Source: Leptotrichia sp. oral taxon 847
GTDB taxonomy: Bacteria > Fusobacteriota > Fusobacteriia > Fusobacteriales > Leptotrichiaceae
Direction: 5' to 3'
Length of the DNA: 64,000 bases
Assembly: GCF_001553645.1 (NCBI RefSeq)
Contig: NZ_CP014231.1
Location: 1,674,001-1,738,000 of the forward strand
The first letter of the stretch is position 1; every line of letters starts with the position of its first letter. A program made the translations under genes and the position numbers. Positions 8,507-20,317 of the stretch are shown here, piece after piece. A model generated the notes under the pieces. It made no database searches. It was given only the letters and a program-made list of their open reading frames with translations, and was not told where the DNA came from.

Positions 8507-8561
8507 GTATTTACAACAAAATAAAAAAATTAAAAATGAAAATTAAATTGAAAGGAATAAA

Positions 8562-9314
8562 ATGAAAAAAGATGATGTAATAAATGACAATGTAATAGAA
8601 GTAAAAGATTTGATAGTTGCTTATGAAGAAAGTCCTGTTCTGTGGGATATTAATTTAAATATAAAAAAAGGAATTTTGATGGCAATAGTTGGACCAAATG
8701 GCGCAGGAAAATCGACTCTGATAAAGGCAATGCTAGGATTGGTTAAGTGTTTGAATGGAGAAGTAAAATTCTTTGGCAGAGAGTATAAAAAAGTCAGAAA
8801 TAAAATAGCTTATGTGCCTCAAAGAGGAAGTGTGGACTGGGATTTTCCAACTACTGTTTTTGATGTCGTTGAAATGGGAACATATGGAAAAGTTGGATGG
8901 ATAAAAAGAGTGCGAAAAGAAGATAAGCTCAAAGTAAAAGAGGCAATAAAAAAAGTGGATTTGGAAGAATTTGAAAATAGACAGATAAGTCGGCTTTCAG
9001 GAGGTCAACAACAAAGGGTATTTCTAGCTAGAGCATTAGTTCAGGAGGCACAAATTTATTTTATGGATGAGCCTTTCCAAGGGGTAGACAGCAAAACTGA
9101 AAAATCAATAGTTAAGATATTAAAAAAATTAAGGGATGAAGGAAAGACGGTAATAGCAGTCCATCACGATTTGCAGACAGTCAAAGAATATTTTGACTAC
9201 ATTACATTTATAAATAAAGAAATAATAGCAACTGGAAAAGTTTGTGATATATTCACAGAAGAAAATATAAAAAAAACATACAAGACAAAAGATGAGAAAA
9301 AAGGTGAGATTTAA
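8562..9314 (+). CDS. troB: Metal ABC transporter ATP-binding protein
   Basis: ATPase of the Zn/Mn importer. Walker A is GPNGAGKST, the signature is LSGGQQQRVFLARAL, Walker B is IYFMDEPF and the switch His lies in AVHHDLQTV. The 250-residue length is usual for the MntB/TroB/ZnuC group, as is the segment VPQRGSVDWDFPTTVFDVV, which is characteristic of the Mn/Zn subfamily. It is preceded by a 55-nt gap after troA, and its TAA overlaps the ATG of troC by one base, which shows tight coupling. Confidence 0.93.
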   Translation: MKKDDVINDNVIEVKDLIVAYEESPVLWDINLNIKKGILMAIVGPNGAGKSTLIKAMLGLVKCLNGEVKFFGREYKKVRNKIAYVPQRGSVDWDFPTTVFDVVEMGTYGKVGWIKRVRKEDKLKVKEAIKKVDLEEFENRQISRLSGGQQQRVFLARALVQEAQIYFMDEPFQGVDSKTEKSIVKILKKLRDEGKTVIAVHHDLQTVKEYFDYITFINKEIIATGKVCDIFTEENIKKTYKTKDEKKGEI

Positions 9315-10249
9315 TGGGAATAATACATAGTTTGTTAAATGAACATACTTTTAGGATAGTTGCGTTAGGTTGTATGCTTTTAGGAATTTTGTGTGGAGTT
9401 ATAGGTTGCTTTGCCGTGCTTGATAAAAAAAGTTTACTTGGTGATACAATATCACACGCTTCATTACCTGGAATATGTTTAGTTTTTATGATAATGAATG
9501 TAAAAAAAACTGAATATTTACTTGTTGGAGCTTTAATTACAGGGATTTTGTGTGTTATTTTGATTCAGTTGATACAAAATCATACAAAAGTAAAACTTGA
9601 TAGTGCATTAGCATTTGTACTGTCAGTATTCTTTGGCCTTGGATTAGTTTTCATGTCTTATTTAAATAGACTTCCCGGCTCAAATAAATCTGGACTTACA
9701 AAATTTATTTTTGGTCAAGCTTCGACTTTTACAAAAAGAGATATAGATATCATCTTATTTACAGGAACGCTGTTACTATTAGTAGTAATACTATTTTGGA
9801 AAGAATTTAAATTAGTTTCCTTTGATGCGGATTTTTTGCAGACTTTGGGTTATCCCAGTAAAATTCTTAATTTGGTAATCTCAATTTTAATAGTAGTAAC
9901 AGTTATCGTGGGAATACAGGCAGTCGGAATTATTTTGATTAGTGCAATGCTTATTTCTCCCGCAATTGCAGCAAGACAGTGGACAGATAAACTTTCTGTA
10001 ATGGTAGCTTTATCAGGAATTTTTGGAGGAGTGGCAGGATTTATTGGAACAGTCATTAGCATAACGGACAGTAATCTTCCAACGGGTCCAATTGTAGTTA
10101 TAATTATGAGTATAATTTTAATAATAAGTTTGCTTTTTTCATATAAGAGAGGAATTTTATTAAAAGTGATACAAAGAAAAAGAAAAAGTAAAATTTTGAA
10201 AAAGAGTATGAAAGAATATAAAAGAAGTAAAAAAATGGAGGTAAAATAA
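9314..10249 (+). CDS. troC: Metal ABC transporter permease, first subunit
   Basis: An ABC-3 family membrane subunit of 311 aa with about eight hydrophobic helices. Family landmarks are LGDTISHASLPGI near residue 40 and the coupling-helix region FGQASTFTKRDIDI. The later segment GIQAVGIILISAMLISPAIAARQ is the most conserved part of the family. The C-terminus ends in a basic tail (KRKRKSKILKKSMKEYKRSKK). It pairs with troD as a heterodimeric permease. The start overlaps the stop of troB. Confidence 0.93.
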   Translation: MGIIHSLLNEHTFRIVALGCMLLGILCGVIGCFAVLDKKSLLGDTISHASLPGICLVFMIMNVKKTEYLLVGALITGILCVILIQLIQNHTKVKLDSALAFVLSVFFGLGLVFMSYLNRLPGSNKSGLTKFIFGQASTFTKRDIDIILFTGTLLLLVVILFWKEFKLVSFDADFLQTLGYPSKILNLVISILIVVTVIVGIQAVGIILISAMLISPAIAARQWTDKLSVMVALSGIFGGVAGFIGTVISITDSNLPTGPIVVIIMSIILIISLLFSYKRGILLKVIQRKRKSKILKKSMKEYKRSKKMEVK

Positions 10250-10251
10250 GA

Positions 10252-11106
10252 ATGGGATTAGAGATATTAATAATAGCGATATTAATTGCAGCAGCGTGTT
10301 CTGTGTTAGGGTCATTTTTGATGTTAAAAAATATGGCAATGATTTCAGATGCAATTTCTCACACTGTGTTACTTGGCATAGTGATAGGCTTTTTTGCAGT
10401 TCATAATTTAAATTCACCAATATTAATAATTGGTGCGGGAATGACTGGAATTTTAACGGTTTATCTGGTGGAAGTTTTAAATTCAACTAAGTTAATGAAA
10501 GAAGATTCTGCAATAGGAGCAGTATTTCCGTTCTTATTTAGTATAGCTGTCATATTAATTTCAAAATTTGCGGGAAATGTTCACTTGGATATAGATTCCG
10601 TTTTACTGGGAGAAATTGTCTTTGCTCCGTTCAACCGAATGAAAATTTTAGGACTTAGCGTTCCTGTGGGGTTGGTTTCAGGGCTTGCAGTATTTATAGT
10701 AAATTCGTTATTTATATTTATATTTTTTAAAGAATTAAAAATTTCAACTTTTGACTGTGAACTTGCAAAAACTTTGGGAATGAAACCCAAATTAATTCAT
10801 TATCTGTTAATTTTATTAACATCAATAACTTCAGTTGTCTCGTTTAATGTAGTTGGCTCAATATTAGTTGTATCTTTTATGATAGGACCACCTGTAATTG
10901 CTTATTTATTGACAAATAAATTAAGAAATATGATAATTATAAGTGTTGCAATAGGAGCAGTCGCCAGTATAATAGGATATTTTTTGGCAATAATAGCGGA
11001 TGTTTCAATTGCAGGAACAATAGCAGTAGTAATTGGAGTAATTTTTCTTGTTGTTTTGTTAAAAAAACAAATGGAAACTTATTTTCAAAAAAGAATAAAA
11101 ATGTAA
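10252..11106 (+). CDS. troD: Metal ABC transporter permease, second subunit
   Basis: Second ABC-3 permease, 284 aa, with the same landmarks as its neighbour: MISDAISHTVLLGI, a LLGEIVFAPFNR-like coupling segment, and FNVVGSILVVSFMIGPPVIAYLL. The start lies 3 nt after the troC stop, with GGAGG in the troC tail. It ends the operon. The following 320 bases hold the promoter and leader of rplJ, and no clear terminator separates them, so some read-through into the ribosomal operon is possible. Confidence 0.93.
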   Translation: MGLEILIIAILIAAACSVLGSFLMLKNMAMISDAISHTVLLGIVIGFFAVHNLNSPILIIGAGMTGILTVYLVEVLNSTKLMKEDSAIGAVFPFLFSIAVILISKFAGNVHLDIDSVLLGEIVFAPFNRMKILGLSVPVGLVSGLAVFIVNSLFIFIFFKELKISTFDCELAKTLGMKPKLIHYLLILLTSITSVVSFNVVGSILVVSFMIGPPVIAYLLTNKLRNMIIISVAIGAVASIIGYFLAIIADVSIAGTIAVVIGVIFLVVLLKKQMETYFQKRIKM

Positions 11107-11203
11107 ATAACTGAAAATTTCAAGTCTATTTAATAATTTTTGTATTGTTGAAATATAAAAAATAGTTTTTATAATTTTATTTCAAAAAAATTTTCAAAAA
11201 GAC

Positions 11204-11232
11204 TTGATTTTTTTTTACGAATAGTGTATAAT
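11204..11232 (+). promoter_or_regulatory. Promoter of the rplJ-rplL transcript
   Basis: TTGATT (11204-11209) and TATAAT (11227-11232) are 17 nt apart. A T run fills part of the spacer. It lies just upstream of the L10 leader. Confidence 0.7.
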
Positions 11233-11269
11233 AATACTTGATAGTAAAAAATAATTAGATTATTTAACT

Positions 11270-11416
11270 ATAGCCAAAGACAGTAGGTGGAATGGAAAGT
11301 TCATAAAATCCTACCGAGGTAGTTGTAATGGATTGTTGGAGTTTAAAATAAATTCTTAGATAGATTTCGTTATAATAATACCTCTGGCTTATTGTTTTTG
11401 TTTCAGAGGTTTTTTT
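11270..11416 (+). ncRNA. L10(L12)4-binding leader with attenuator
   Basis: The segment AGCCAAAGACAGTAGGTGG followed by AATCCTACCGAGGTAG is the pattern of ribosomal L10 leaders, in which a GTAGG/CCTAC pairing forms the protein-binding fold. It ends in an intrinsic terminator: CCTCTG (11381-11386) pairs with CAGAGG (11404-11409), followed by seven Ts. Excess L10-L12 complex would be expected to favour this terminator and reduce rplJL expression. The outer boundaries are approximate. Confidence 0.8.
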
Positions 11417-11435
11417 ATTTGAGGAGGTGAACAAA

Positions 11436-11945
11436 TTGCCAGCACAAGCAAAATTAGATGCAGTTAAAAAATTAACTGAAAAATTAAAAGATGCAAAAGC
11501 TCTGGTTTTTGTTGATTATAAAGGAATTAGTGTTAACGAAGATACAGAACTTCGTAAAAATGCTAGAGAATTAAAAGTTGAATATTTTGTAGCAAAAAAT
11601 AGACTTATGAGAATTGCATTAAAAGAAGTTGGAATCGAAGCAGATTTTGATGATTTGTTGGAAGGATCAACATCTTTTGCTGTGGGTTATGAAGATGGAG
11701 TTGCACCATCAAAATTAATTTATGAATTTGGAAACAAATTAAAAGATAAATTAATAATCAAAGGTGGAATGGTTGATGCTGAAAGAGTTGATGTTAATAC
11801 TGTTAAAGCATTAGCAAAATTACCATCGAGAGAAGAATTACTTGGTCAAGTTGCTTACGGATTGTTGTCGCCAGTTAGAATGTTAGCTGTGGCATTGACA
11901 AACGTAGCAGGACAAAAAGAAACTGAAGCGCCAGCAGCTGAATAA
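11436..11945 (+). CDS. rplJ: 50S ribosomal protein L10
   Basis: Anchors the L7/L12 stalk on the large subunit. Typical segments are KALVFVDYKGISVNEDTELR, EYFVAKNRLMRIAL and KLPSREELLGQVAYGLLSPV, with a C-terminal helix that binds L12 dimers. I place the start at a TTG (11436) because GAGGAGG ends 9 nt upstream. A GTG at 11427 is also in frame but overlaps the ribosome binding site itself. The protein is 169 aa, the normal size. It follows the L10 leader and precedes rplL. rplK and rplA are not upstream; a metal transporter is. Confidence 0.95.
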   Translation: MPAQAKLDAVKKLTEKLKDAKALVFVDYKGISVNEDTELRKNARELKVEYFVAKNRLMRIALKEVGIEADFDDLLEGSTSFAVGYEDGVAPSKLIYEFGNKLKDKLIIKGGMVDAERVDVNTVKALAKLPSREELLGQVAYGLLSPVRMLAVALTNVAGQKETEAPAAE

Positions 11946-11992
11946 TTTTCAGCTAAAAATTTAAAATAAAAAAATTAGGAGGAAATAAAATA

Positions 11993-12361
11993 ATGGCATT
12001 TAATAAAGAACAATTTATAGAAGACTTAAAAGCTATGTCTGTATTAGAATTAAAAGAAGTAGTTGAAGCTATTGAAGAAACATTTGGAGTATCTGCACAA
12101 CCAGTTGCAGTAGCAGGAGGAGCTGCAGCAGGAGGAGCTGCTGAAGAAAAAACTGAATTTGATGTAATCCTAGTATCTCCAGGAGGAGCTAAATTAGCAG
12201 TAATTAAAGAAGTAAGAGCAATTACAGGATTAGGATTAAAAGAAGCTAAAGAATTAGTTGAAGCTGGAGGAAAAGCAGTTAAAGAAGGAGCATCTAAAGA
12301 AGAAGCTGAAGAAATTAAAGGTAAATTAGAAGCTGCAGGAGCAACTGTTGAATTAAAATAG
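11993..12361 (+). CDS. rplL: 50S ribosomal protein L7/L12
   Basis: Stalk protein that recruits translation GTPases. The N-terminal dimerisation helices are followed by an Ala/Gly hinge ([19 protein letters not shown]) and the C-terminal domain with [20 protein letters not shown] and [11 protein letters not shown]. The length of 122 aa is normal. It has a strong AGGAGG ribosome binding site and highly biased codons (GGA, GAA, AAA, GTA), as expected for an abundant protein. A terminator follows at 12386-12420. Confidence 0.97.
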   Translation: MAFNKEQFIEDLKAMSVLELKEVVEAIEETFGVSAQPVAVAGGAAAGGAAEEKTEFDVILVSPGGAKLAVIKEVRAITGLGLKEAKELVEAGGKAVKEGASKEEAEEIKGKLEAAGATVELK

Positions 12362-12385
12362 TTAAATCAAGCCAAATCAATAGTT

Positions 12386-12420
12386 AAGACACTCTTTTTA
12401 AGGAATTGGAGTGTCTTTTT
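12386..12420 (+). terminator. Terminator after rplL
   Basis: AAGACACTC (12386-12394) and GAGTGTCTT (12409-12417) form a 9-bp stem followed by Ts. It would separate rplJL from rpoBC or attenuate between them, since rpoBC usually receives part of the rplL transcript. Confidence 0.85.
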
Positions 12421-12685
12421 CCACTATTTTTGTTTGAATATGAAAATTAAAATATATTTATTGAATTTTTGAAATTTGATAAATATATTTTGAAGTGTAA
12501 AAAAATCGTATAATTACGGTCTTTTTTGTATTAATTTTTATATTAAAATTAGGATTTAGTTGTTTTTTTATTATAAAAAGTAACTGGATAAAAAATCAAA
12601 TTATTAAGAACATTCAAGTAAAGTTTAATTTTAAAATTTAATTTTAATAAAAGAATATGTTCTATGACAGGGAGGAATTTTTTAA
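12421..12685 (+). other. AT-rich leader region before rpoB
   Basis: No gene is seen here. A -10-like TATAAT occurs at 12509-12514, but no convincing -35 lies at the right distance. A GGGAGGAA ribosome binding site for rpoB ends the region. rpoBC may have its own promoter here or depend on read-through past the rplL terminator. Confidence 0.4.
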
Positions 12686-15600
12686 ATGGACAAACTTATT
12701 GAAAGATATAGTTTTGGAAAAATAGTAGACAGAGGGGAAATGCCACACTTCTTAGAATTTCAGATAAATTCTTATGAAGATTTTTTACAGACAAAATTGC
12801 CACCTCAAAAAAGAGAAAATAAAGGATTTGAGTCAATTTTTAATGAAATTTTTCCAATCGAATCAAGCAATGGGCTGCTAAAATTGGAATATTTGTGGTA
12901 CGAAATTCATGAAAATGACGAGCCGCTAAATGACGAACTAGAGTGTAAAAAAAGAGGTAAAACATATTCCGGTCAATTAAAAGTTAGATTAAAATTAACT
13001 AATAAACGAACAGGAGAAATTCAGGAAACATTAGTTCATTTTGGAGATATACCGCTTATGACAGATAAAGCTACATTTATTATAAATGGTGCGGAAAGGG
13101 TTGTTATTTCGCAATTACACAGATCTCCTGGAATAACTTTTAACAAAGAGCTAAATATTCAGACAGGAAAAGATGTGTTTATTGGGAAAATTATTCCTTA
13201 TAAAGGAACCTGGCTTGAGTTTGAAACGGATAAAAATGATGTTCTTAATGTAAAAATTGATAGAAGAAAGAAAGTGTTGCTTCCAGTTTTCTTAAAAGCC
13301 GTTGACTTTTTTGAATCAAATGAACAGATTATGGATGAATTTTTTGAAGCTAAGACTATTGATTTATCAGAAATTTATGAAAAATATAAAGATAGTGAGC
13401 TGGATGAAGTTTTGCGTTTGAAGTTAGAGGGAAGTTTTGTAAGAGAAGATATAATTGACGAAGAAACAGGGGAATTTATTGTCGAATCTAAAGAATTAAT
13501 CGACGGAGTTGTCATTGAAAAAATATTGGATGAAAAACTTCAAAAGCTTGATATTTGGGAAGTAAAACCTGAAGATAGAATTATTGCAAATGCGATGTTA
13601 AACGACAGCACAACAACAAATGATGAAGCTGTAATAGAAGTGTTTAGAAAATTAAGACCAGGGGATTTAGTTACAGTTGACAGTGCCAGATCGCTTGTAA
13701 AGCAGATGTTTTTTAATCCACAAAGATATGATTTAGCAGATGTAGGAAGATATAAAATTAACAAAAGACTTAAAATTAATGTACCAGAAGATGTAATTGT
13801 ACTTACAAAAGAAGATGTGTTGAATACAATTGAATATGTGAAAAATCTTGTGAGCGGGGAAGGCTTTACAGACGATATTGACAACTTATCAAACCGTCGT
13901 GTGAGAGGAGTAGGAGAGCTTCTTTCAATTCAAATAAAAGGCGGAATGTTAAAAATGTCCAAAATGGTAAGAGAAAAAATGACTATTCAGGATATTACAA
14001 CTTTGACACCGCAAAGCTTGTTAAATACAAAACCATTAAATGCGTTAATTCTTGAATTTTTTGGAAGTGGACAGCTGTCGCAATTTATGGATCAGTCAAA
14101 TCCATTATCTGAATTGACTCATAAGAGAAGAATTTCAGCGTTGGGACCAGGAGGACTTTCAAGAGATAGAGCAGGATTTGAAGTGCGTGATGTTCATAAT
14201 TCACATTACGGTAGAATTTGTCCAATAGAAACACCAGAAGGACCAAATATTGGACTTATCGCTTCACTTTCAACTTATGGGAAAGTTAATAAATATGGAT
14301 TTATCGAAACTCCATTTGTAAAAATTAAAAATGGTAAAGCGGATTTTGATGATATTGAATATTTGGCGGCAGATGAAGAAGAAGGGTTGTTTATCGCTCA
14401 AGCGGATACTCCTATTGACAAAGATGGAAATTTCTTAACAGATGAAGTTGTTTGCCGTTACGGAGATGAAATCGTGCATATCGACAAATCCAAAGTTGAT
14501 ATATTGGACGTGTCGCCTAAACAACTTGTGTCAGTGTCAGCGGGACTTATTCCATTTTTGGAACACGATGACGCCAATCGTGCACTAATGGGGTCAAATA
14601 TGCAGCGTCAAGCAGTACCTCTACTTAAAACAGAAGCACCTTATGTGGGAACAGGACTTGAAAGAAAAGTAGCTGTGGATTCTGGAGCGGTAATTACTTC
14701 ACGGGCAACTGGGACAGTAACTTATGTCGACGCTAGAAAAATAGTTGTAACAGATGATGAAGGAAAAGAATATTCACACAGACTTTTAAATTTTGAAAAA
14801 TCAAATCAATCTATGTGTCTTCACCAAAAACCAATTACAGATTTGGGAGCAAAAGTTAAAAAAGGTGATATAATTGCTGATGGACCATCAACAGCTGGAG
14901 GAGATTTAGCACTTGGAAAAAATGTTTTGATAGCATTTATGCCTTGGGAAGGATACAACTTTGAAGATGGAATTTTGATTTCAGAAAGACTTCGTAAAGA
15001 TGATGTATTTACTTCTATTCATATCGAACAATTTGATACAGAAGCTAGAACGACAAAATTAGGAGATGAAGAAATTACAAGAGAAATTCCTAATGTATCT
15101 GAAGAAGCACTTAAAAATCTTGATGAAAATGGAATTATAAGAGTTGGGGCGCATGTTGTTCCAGATGATATTTTGGTTGGAAAAGTTACGCCTAAAGGGG
15201 AAACTGAACCGCCGGCTGAAGAAAAATTACTTCGTGCAATATTTGGGGAAAAAGCAAAAGATGTGAGAGATACATCTCTTAGACTTCCACATGGAGTAAA
15301 AGGGACAGTTGTCGATGTGCTGGAATTAACTAAAGAAAATGGAGACGATTTAAAAGCTGGAGTAAACAAATTGATTAGAATTTACATCGCTGAAAAAAGA
15401 AAAATAATGGTCGGAGATAAAATGTCTGGTCGACACGGAAATAAAGGGGTAATTTCAAGAGTATTACCAGTTGAAGATATGCCACATTTAGAAAATGGAA
15501 CACCTATTGATATTTGCCTTAATCCACTAGGAGTGCCATCTCGTATGAATATCGGACAAGTATTGGAAGTTCACCTAGGACTTGCAATTGGAGATATTAA

Positions 15601-16132
15601 TAAATATATCGCAACTCCTGTATTTGATGGAGCAAAAGAAGAAGATATAAAGAGATACTTAGAAGAAGCTGGATATGACAGAACTGGTAAAGTAAAACTA
15701 ATTGATGGAAGAACAGGAAAGCCTTTTGATAATCCTATAACTGTTGGAAGAATGTATATGTTAAAACTTCACCACTTAGTAGAAGATAAAATGCATGCCA
15801 GAGCTATTGGTCCATATTCGTTAGTAACACAACAGCCACTTGGAGGAAAAGCTCAGTTTGGTGGACAAAGACTTGGAGAAATGGAAGTTTGGGCACTGGA
15901 AGCTTATGGTGCGTCAAATATTTTACAAGAAATGTTGACTGTAAAATCAGATGATATCAGCGGAAGAACAAAAACTTACGAAGCAATTGTAAAAGGAGAA
16001 GCAATGCCAGAAGCAGATGCGCCAGAATCGTTTAGAGTACTTATAAAAGAATTCCAGTCACTTGGATTAGACGTGGCTCTTTATGATAAAGATGGACAGC
16101 AAATTGAATTAGATAAAAATGTTGATGCATAA
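12686..16132 (+). CDS. rpoB: DNA-directed RNA polymerase subunit beta
   Basis: Second largest catalytic subunit of RNA polymerase, 1148 aa. Conserved blocks include the rifampicin-binding region ([18 protein letters not shown] and [19 protein letters not shown]), [25 protein letters not shown] and [15 protein letters not shown]. The end reads [19 protein letters not shown]. It lacks the large lineage-specific insertions of proteobacterial RpoB, in keeping with its length. The residues of the rifampicin pocket look wild-type by eye. It is followed after 69 nt by rpoC. Confidence 0.98.
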   Translation: MDKLIERYSFGKIVDRGEMPHFLEFQINSYEDFLQTKLPPQKRENKGFESIFNEIFPIESSNGLLKLEYLWYEIHENDEPLNDELECKKRGKTYSGQLKVRLKLTNKRTGEIQETLVHFGDIPLMTDKATFIINGAERVVISQLHRSPGITFNKELNIQTGKDVFIGKIIPYKGTWLEFETDKNDVLNVKIDRRKKVLLPVFLKAVDFFESNEQIMDEFFEAKTIDLSEIYEKYKDSELDEVLRLKLEGSFVREDIIDEETGEFIVESKELIDGVVIEKILDEKLQKLDIWEVKPEDRIIANAMLNDSTTTNDEAVIEVFRKLRPGDLVTVDSARSLVKQMFFNPQRYDLADVGRYKINKRLKINVPEDVIVLTKEDVLNTIEYVKNLVSGEGFTDDIDNLSNRRVRGVGELLSIQIKGGMLKMSKMVREKMTIQDITTLTPQSLLNTKPLNALILEFFGSGQLSQFMDQSNPLSELTHKRRISALGPGGLSRDRAGFEVRDVHNSHYGRICPIETPEGPNIGLIASLSTYGKVNKYGFIETPFVKIKNGKADFDDIEYLAADEEEGLFIAQADTPIDKDGNFLTDEVVCRYGDEIVHIDKSKVDILDVSPKQLVSVSAGLIPFLEHDDANRALMGSNMQRQAVPLLKTEAPYVGTGLERKVAVDSGAVITSRATGTVTYVDARKIVVTDDEGKEYSHRLLNFEKSNQSMCLHQKPITDLGAKVKKGDIIADGPSTAGGDLALGKNVLIAFMPWEGYNFEDGILISERLRKDDVFTSIHIEQFDTEARTTKLGDEEITREIPNVSEEALKNLDENGIIRVGAHVVPDDILVGKVTPKGETEPPAEEKLLRAIFGEKAKDVRDTSLRLPHGVKGTVVDVLELTKENGDDLKAGVNKLIRIYIAEKRKIMVGDKMSGRHGNKGVISRVLPVEDMPHLENGTPIDICLNPLGVPSRMNIGQVLEVHLGLAIGDINKYIATPVFDGAKEEDIKRYLEEAGYDRTGKVKLIDGRTGKPFDNPITVGRMYMLKLHHLVEDKMHARAIGPYSLVTQQPLGGKAQFGGQRLGEMEVWALEAYGASNILQEMLTVKSDDISGRTKTYEAIVKGEAMPEADAPESFRVLIKEFQSLGLDVALYDKDGQQIELDKNVDA

Positions 16133-16201
16133 AAAAAGATAAAAAAGTTTCCCACTCTCTTAAAAAAAGTGGAATAAATAATATTGAGGAGGCTCTTATT
16201 A

Positions 16202-19200
16202 ATGAGTATAAGAGATTTTAATAGTATTCAAATAAAACTGGCATCGCCGGAAAAAATACTGGAATGGTCATATGGAGAAATTACAAAAGCGGAAACAATA
16301 AATTATAGAACACTAAAGCCTGAAATGGAAGGACTTTTCTGTGAGAGAATATTTGGACCGTCAAAAGACTATGAATGTGCGTGCGGAAAATACAAAAGAA
16401 TGCGTTACAAAGGAATGGTTTGTGAAAAATGTGGAGTTGAAGTTACAACTTCAAAAGTTCGTCGTGAAAGAATGGGACACATTAAACTTGCTACACCAAT
16501 TGCACATATCTGGTATTCTAAAGGAACACCCAATAAAATGAGTCTTTTATTGGGAATAAGCACAAAAGAGCTGGAATCAGTTTTATATTTTTCCAGATAC
16601 ATTGTAACTGATCCAGGAGAAACAGGACTTGAAAAAGGTCAAATTTTAACTGATAGAGAATATAAACTTTATGAAAGCCAATTTAAAAACGAATTTACGG
16701 CAAAAATGGGAGCTGAAGGAGTTTTAGCGCTATTAGAAGAAATTGATTTAAAAGAGTTGGAACAAAAATTAGAAAATGAAATGGATACAGAACATTCATC
16801 TCAAAAAAGAAAAAAAGTTATAAAAAGGCTAAAAATAGTAAGAGATTTAATCCTTTCTGGAAATAGACCTGAATGGATGATTATGACGGTACTTCCTGTA
16901 ATTCCTGCGGATTTAAGACCAATGGTACAGCTTGATGGGGGAAGATTTGCAACTTCTGACTTAAATGATTTGTACAGAAGAGTAATCAACAGAAATATAA
17001 GGCTTAAAAAATTGATGTCGATAAAAGCGCCTGAAATCGTTATAAAAAATGAAAAAAGAATGTTGCAGGAAGCAGTTGACGCCTTAATTGACAACGGTCG
17101 CCGTGGAAAACCAGTAGTTACTCAAAATAATAGGGAGTTAAAATCATTATCTGATATGTTAAAGGGAAAACAAGGTAGATTTAGACAAAACCTATTAGGA
17201 AAAAGGGTCGATTATTCGGGAAGATCGGTAATTGTTGTTGGACCAAGCCTAAAAATGAATCAATGTGGACTTCCTAAAAAAATGGCACTTGAGTTATATA
17301 AACCATTTTTAATGAGAGAATTAGTACAAAGGGAATTAGCTTCCAATGTAAAAATTGCAAAAAAAATGGTGGAAGAAGAGGATGAAAATGTATGGGAGTT
17401 AATCGAAGAAATTATTAAAAATCATCCTGTATTGTTAAATCGTGCGCCAACATTACATAGACTATCAATTCAAGCGTTTGAACCAATTTTAATAGAAGGG
17501 AAAGCGATAAGACTTCATCCTCTAGTATGTTCTGCGTTTAATGCCGATTTTGATGGGGATCAAATGGCAGTTCACTTAGTATTGTCTCAAGAAGCACAGA
17601 TGGAAGCCAAAATACTTATGCTTGCAACGAATAACATCATCGCACCGTCAAGTGGTAAACCAATTGCCGTGCCTTCTCAAGATATGGTAATGGGATGCTA
17701 TTACATGACAAAAGAAAAGAAAGGTGCTAAAGGCGAAGGAAGATTATTTTCTAACAGAAATCAATTAATAACAGCTTATCAAAGCGGAAAAGTGTCAGTT
17801 CACGCAATGGTAAAAGTTAGAGTTGAAGATGAATTACTTGAAACAACACCAGGAAGATTGATGTTTAATTTGATATTACCAAAAGAAGTTAGAAATTATG
17901 GAATTACCTTTGGTAAAAAAGAATTGGCAAACTTGATTGCTGTACTTTATAAAAAATACGGATTTGTGAAAACTTCAAGTTTACTAGATGATATTAAAGA
18001 ATTTGGATATCATCATGGTACGCTTGCTGGAATTACAGTTGGAATTGAAGATTTGAAAATTCCTGAAACTAAAAAAGAAATACTAGAAAATGCTGAAAAA
18101 AGTGTGGCAGAAGTTGAAAAGCAATATAAAGCCGGGGAAATTATTAATGAAGAAAGATATAGAAAAACAGTAAGTATCTGGGCAGAAGCGACTGAAAAAG
18201 TGACAAAGGATATGATGGATAATCTAGACGAATTTAATCCAGTTTATATGATGGCAAATTCAGGAGCCAGAGGGTCAATTGCACAGATGCGTCAATTAGG
18301 TGGAATGCGTGGACTTATGGCAGATACGCAAGGTAGAATTATTGAAATGCCGATTAAAGCCAACTTTAGAGAGGGACTTAACATTCTGGAATTTTTTATG
18401 TCATCGCATGGAGCGAGAAAAGGACTTGCGGATACCGCATTAAGAACGGCGGATTCAGGATATTTGACAAGAAGACTGGTTGATATTTCGCACGAAGTTA
18501 TTGTAAATCACGATGATTGTGGATGTGAACATGGAATTGTCGTATCGGATTTGATGGACGCTGGGGAAGTTATCGAAAAATTAAGTGAAAGAATTTACGG
18601 TAGAACGCTTGCAAAAGATTTGGTTCATAACGGAGAAGTTATCGCAACTAGAAATACTTTGATTAATGATGAATTGATTAAGAAAATCGAAGAATTGGAA
18701 ATTCGTGAAGTGGAAATCAGAACACCTCTAACTTGTAAATTGGAAAAAGGTGTTTGTAGAAAGTGTTATGGACTTGATTTGTCCAATCATAAGGAAATTT
18801 TAAAAGGAGAAGCCGTTGGAGTAATTGCGGCTCAATCAATTGGAGAACCTGGTACACAGCTTACAATGCGTACTTTCCATACTGGAGGGGTTGCCACAGC
18901 AGCTTCAGTCCAATCTGACTATAAAGCGGATGTTTCTGGAAAAGTTAAGTTTAGAAATATTGAAACACTTGTAAATGAAGAAGGAAAAGAAATCGTTGTT
19001 TCACAAAATGGACGTCTGATAATTGGAAAACATAGATATGAAATTCAGTCTGGTTCAACTTTACATGTAAAAGATGGAGATACAGTTAAAAAAGGACAGG
19101 TGCTTGTGGAATTTGATCCTTATCAAACACCGATTATTACATCTGAAGAAGGTAAAGTGGAATTTAGAGATATTTATGTTAAAGAAAATATCGATGTTAA

Positions 19201-20215
19201 ATATGGTGTTACTGAAAAAGTTGCAATTAAACCAGTCGAAAGTAATGATGTAAACCCTAGAATTATCATCTATACAGATGATGGCAGAAAAGTGGAATAT
19301 GCAGTTCCATACGGTGCATATCTGATGGTAAATGAGGGAGATGTTGTTAAAAAAGGTCAAACTATAACAAAAATACTGAAAACAGGGGAAGGAAACAAGG
19401 ATATTACTGGAGGTCTTCCACGTGTACAGGAATTGTTTGAGGCAAGAAATCCTAAAGGAAAAGCAATATTGTCAGAAGTATCTGGAAGAATTGTATTTTC
19501 GGATAAAAAGAAAAAAGGAATGCGTCTAATTCTTGTGGAAGATCCTGAAACAGGGGAATTAATTCAGGAATATACAGTTCCAGTTGGAGAACATCTAGTT
19601 GTAACAAATGAAATGTTAATTGAAAAAGGTGCAAAAATTACTGATGGACCGGTTTCACCTCATGATATTTTAAAAATTAAAGGGCTTGTGGAAGCACAGC
19701 AATTTATTTTGGAATCAGTACAACAGGTGTATCGTGAACAAGGGGTTACAGTAAACGATAAACACATTGAAATAATAGTTAAGCAGATGTTCCAAAAGGT
19801 AAAAATCAAAGAAGTCGGAGATTCACTGTTCTTAGAAGATGAATTAGTCGAAAAGAAAATTGTTGAAAGAGAAAATGAAAAATTAATTTCAGAAGGAAAA
19901 AATCCTGCAACTTACGAACCTGTAATACAAGGTATTACAAAAGCGGCAGTAAATACAGAAAGCTTCATTTCGGCAGCATCATTCCAAGAAACTACAAAAG
20001 TATTAGCGAATGCGGCAGTTGAAGGAAAAATTGATAGACTTGAAGGAATGAAAGAAAATGTCATAATCGGTAAGAGAGTACCAGGAGGAACAGGATTTAA
20101 AGATTATTTACATTTAGATGCCAAATTAAAATCTGATATTGTGAATGAAGAGGCAGAAAATCAAGAAGACATATTAGATGGCGAAACTCAAGACAAAATT
20201 TCTGTTGAAGAATAA
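16202..20215 (+). CDS. rpoC: DNA-directed RNA polymerase subunit beta'
   Basis: Catalytic subunit carrying the Mg2+-binding motif NADFDGDQM. The N-terminal zinc finger ([20 protein letters not shown]) and the second zinc site (CGCEHG ... [13 protein letters not shown]) keep all cysteines, unlike DnaG and L32 in this window. The bridge-helix and trigger-loop regions ([40 protein letters not shown]) are intact. I chose ATG 16202 because TTGAGGAGG lies just upstream; an in-frame TTG at 16184 overlaps that site. The protein is 1337 aa. A long palindrome follows the gene. Confidence 0.98.
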   Translation: MSIRDFNSIQIKLASPEKILEWSYGEITKAETINYRTLKPEMEGLFCERIFGPSKDYECACGKYKRMRYKGMVCEKCGVEVTTSKVRRERMGHIKLATPIAHIWYSKGTPNKMSLLLGISTKELESVLYFSRYIVTDPGETGLEKGQILTDREYKLYESQFKNEFTAKMGAEGVLALLEEIDLKELEQKLENEMDTEHSSQKRKKVIKRLKIVRDLILSGNRPEWMIMTVLPVIPADLRPMVQLDGGRFATSDLNDLYRRVINRNIRLKKLMSIKAPEIVIKNEKRMLQEAVDALIDNGRRGKPVVTQNNRELKSLSDMLKGKQGRFRQNLLGKRVDYSGRSVIVVGPSLKMNQCGLPKKMALELYKPFLMRELVQRELASNVKIAKKMVEEEDENVWELIEEIIKNHPVLLNRAPTLHRLSIQAFEPILIEGKAIRLHPLVCSAFNADFDGDQMAVHLVLSQEAQMEAKILMLATNNIIAPSSGKPIAVPSQDMVMGCYYMTKEKKGAKGEGRLFSNRNQLITAYQSGKVSVHAMVKVRVEDELLETTPGRLMFNLILPKEVRNYGITFGKKELANLIAVLYKKYGFVKTSSLLDDIKEFGYHHGTLAGITVGIEDLKIPETKKEILENAEKSVAEVEKQYKAGEIINEERYRKTVSIWAEATEKVTKDMMDNLDEFNPVYMMANSGARGSIAQMRQLGGMRGLMADTQGRIIEMPIKANFREGLNILEFFMSSHGARKGLADTALRTADSGYLTRRLVDISHEVIVNHDDCGCEHGIVVSDLMDAGEVIEKLSERIYGRTLAKDLVHNGEVIATRNTLINDELIKKIEELEIREVEIRTPLTCKLEKGVCRKCYGLDLSNHKEILKGEAVGVIAAQSIGEPGTQLTMRTFHTGGVATAASVQSDYKADVSGKVKFRNIETLVNEEGKEIVVSQNGRLIIGKHRYEIQSGSTLHVKDGDTVKKGQVLVEFDPYQTPIITSEEGKVEFRDIYVKENIDVKYGVTEKVAIKPVESNDVNPRIIIYTDDGRKVEYAVPYGAYLMVNEGDVVKKGQTITKILKTGEGNKDITGGLPRVQELFEARNPKGKAILSEVSGRIVFSDKKKKGMRLILVEDPETGELIQEYTVPVGEHLVVTNEMLIEKGAKITDGPVSPHDILKIKGLVEAQQFILESVQQVYREQGVTVNDKHIEIIVKQMFQKVKIKEVGDSLFLEDELVEKKIVERENEKLISEGKNPATYEPVIQGITKAAVNTESFISAASFQETTKVLANAAVEGKIDRLEGMKENVIIGKRVPGGTGFKDYLHLDAKLKSDIVNEEAENQEDILDGETQDKISVEE

Positions 20216-20233
20216 GAAATTATGATTAAAGAA

Positions 20234-20258
20234 TAAGGGAAATTTTAAATTTCCCTTA
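20234..20258. repeat. Perfect 25-nt palindrome after rpoC
   Basis: TAAGGGAAATTT and AAATTTCCCTTA are perfect complements around a single T. The hairpin could stabilise the 3' end of rpoC mRNA or act as a weak terminator, but no T run follows (TCTCATAAT), so a classical terminator is doubtful. Confidence 0.7.
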
Positions 20259-20317
20259 TCTCATAATATAAAGTTAGTTTTTAATTTCAATGATTTAAAA
20301 TGAATAAGGTGATTTTT

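Noticed and set aside
20234-20258. Palindrome after rpoC as a strong intrinsic terminator
   Set aside because: The stem is perfect but no T run follows, so I list it as a palindrome only.
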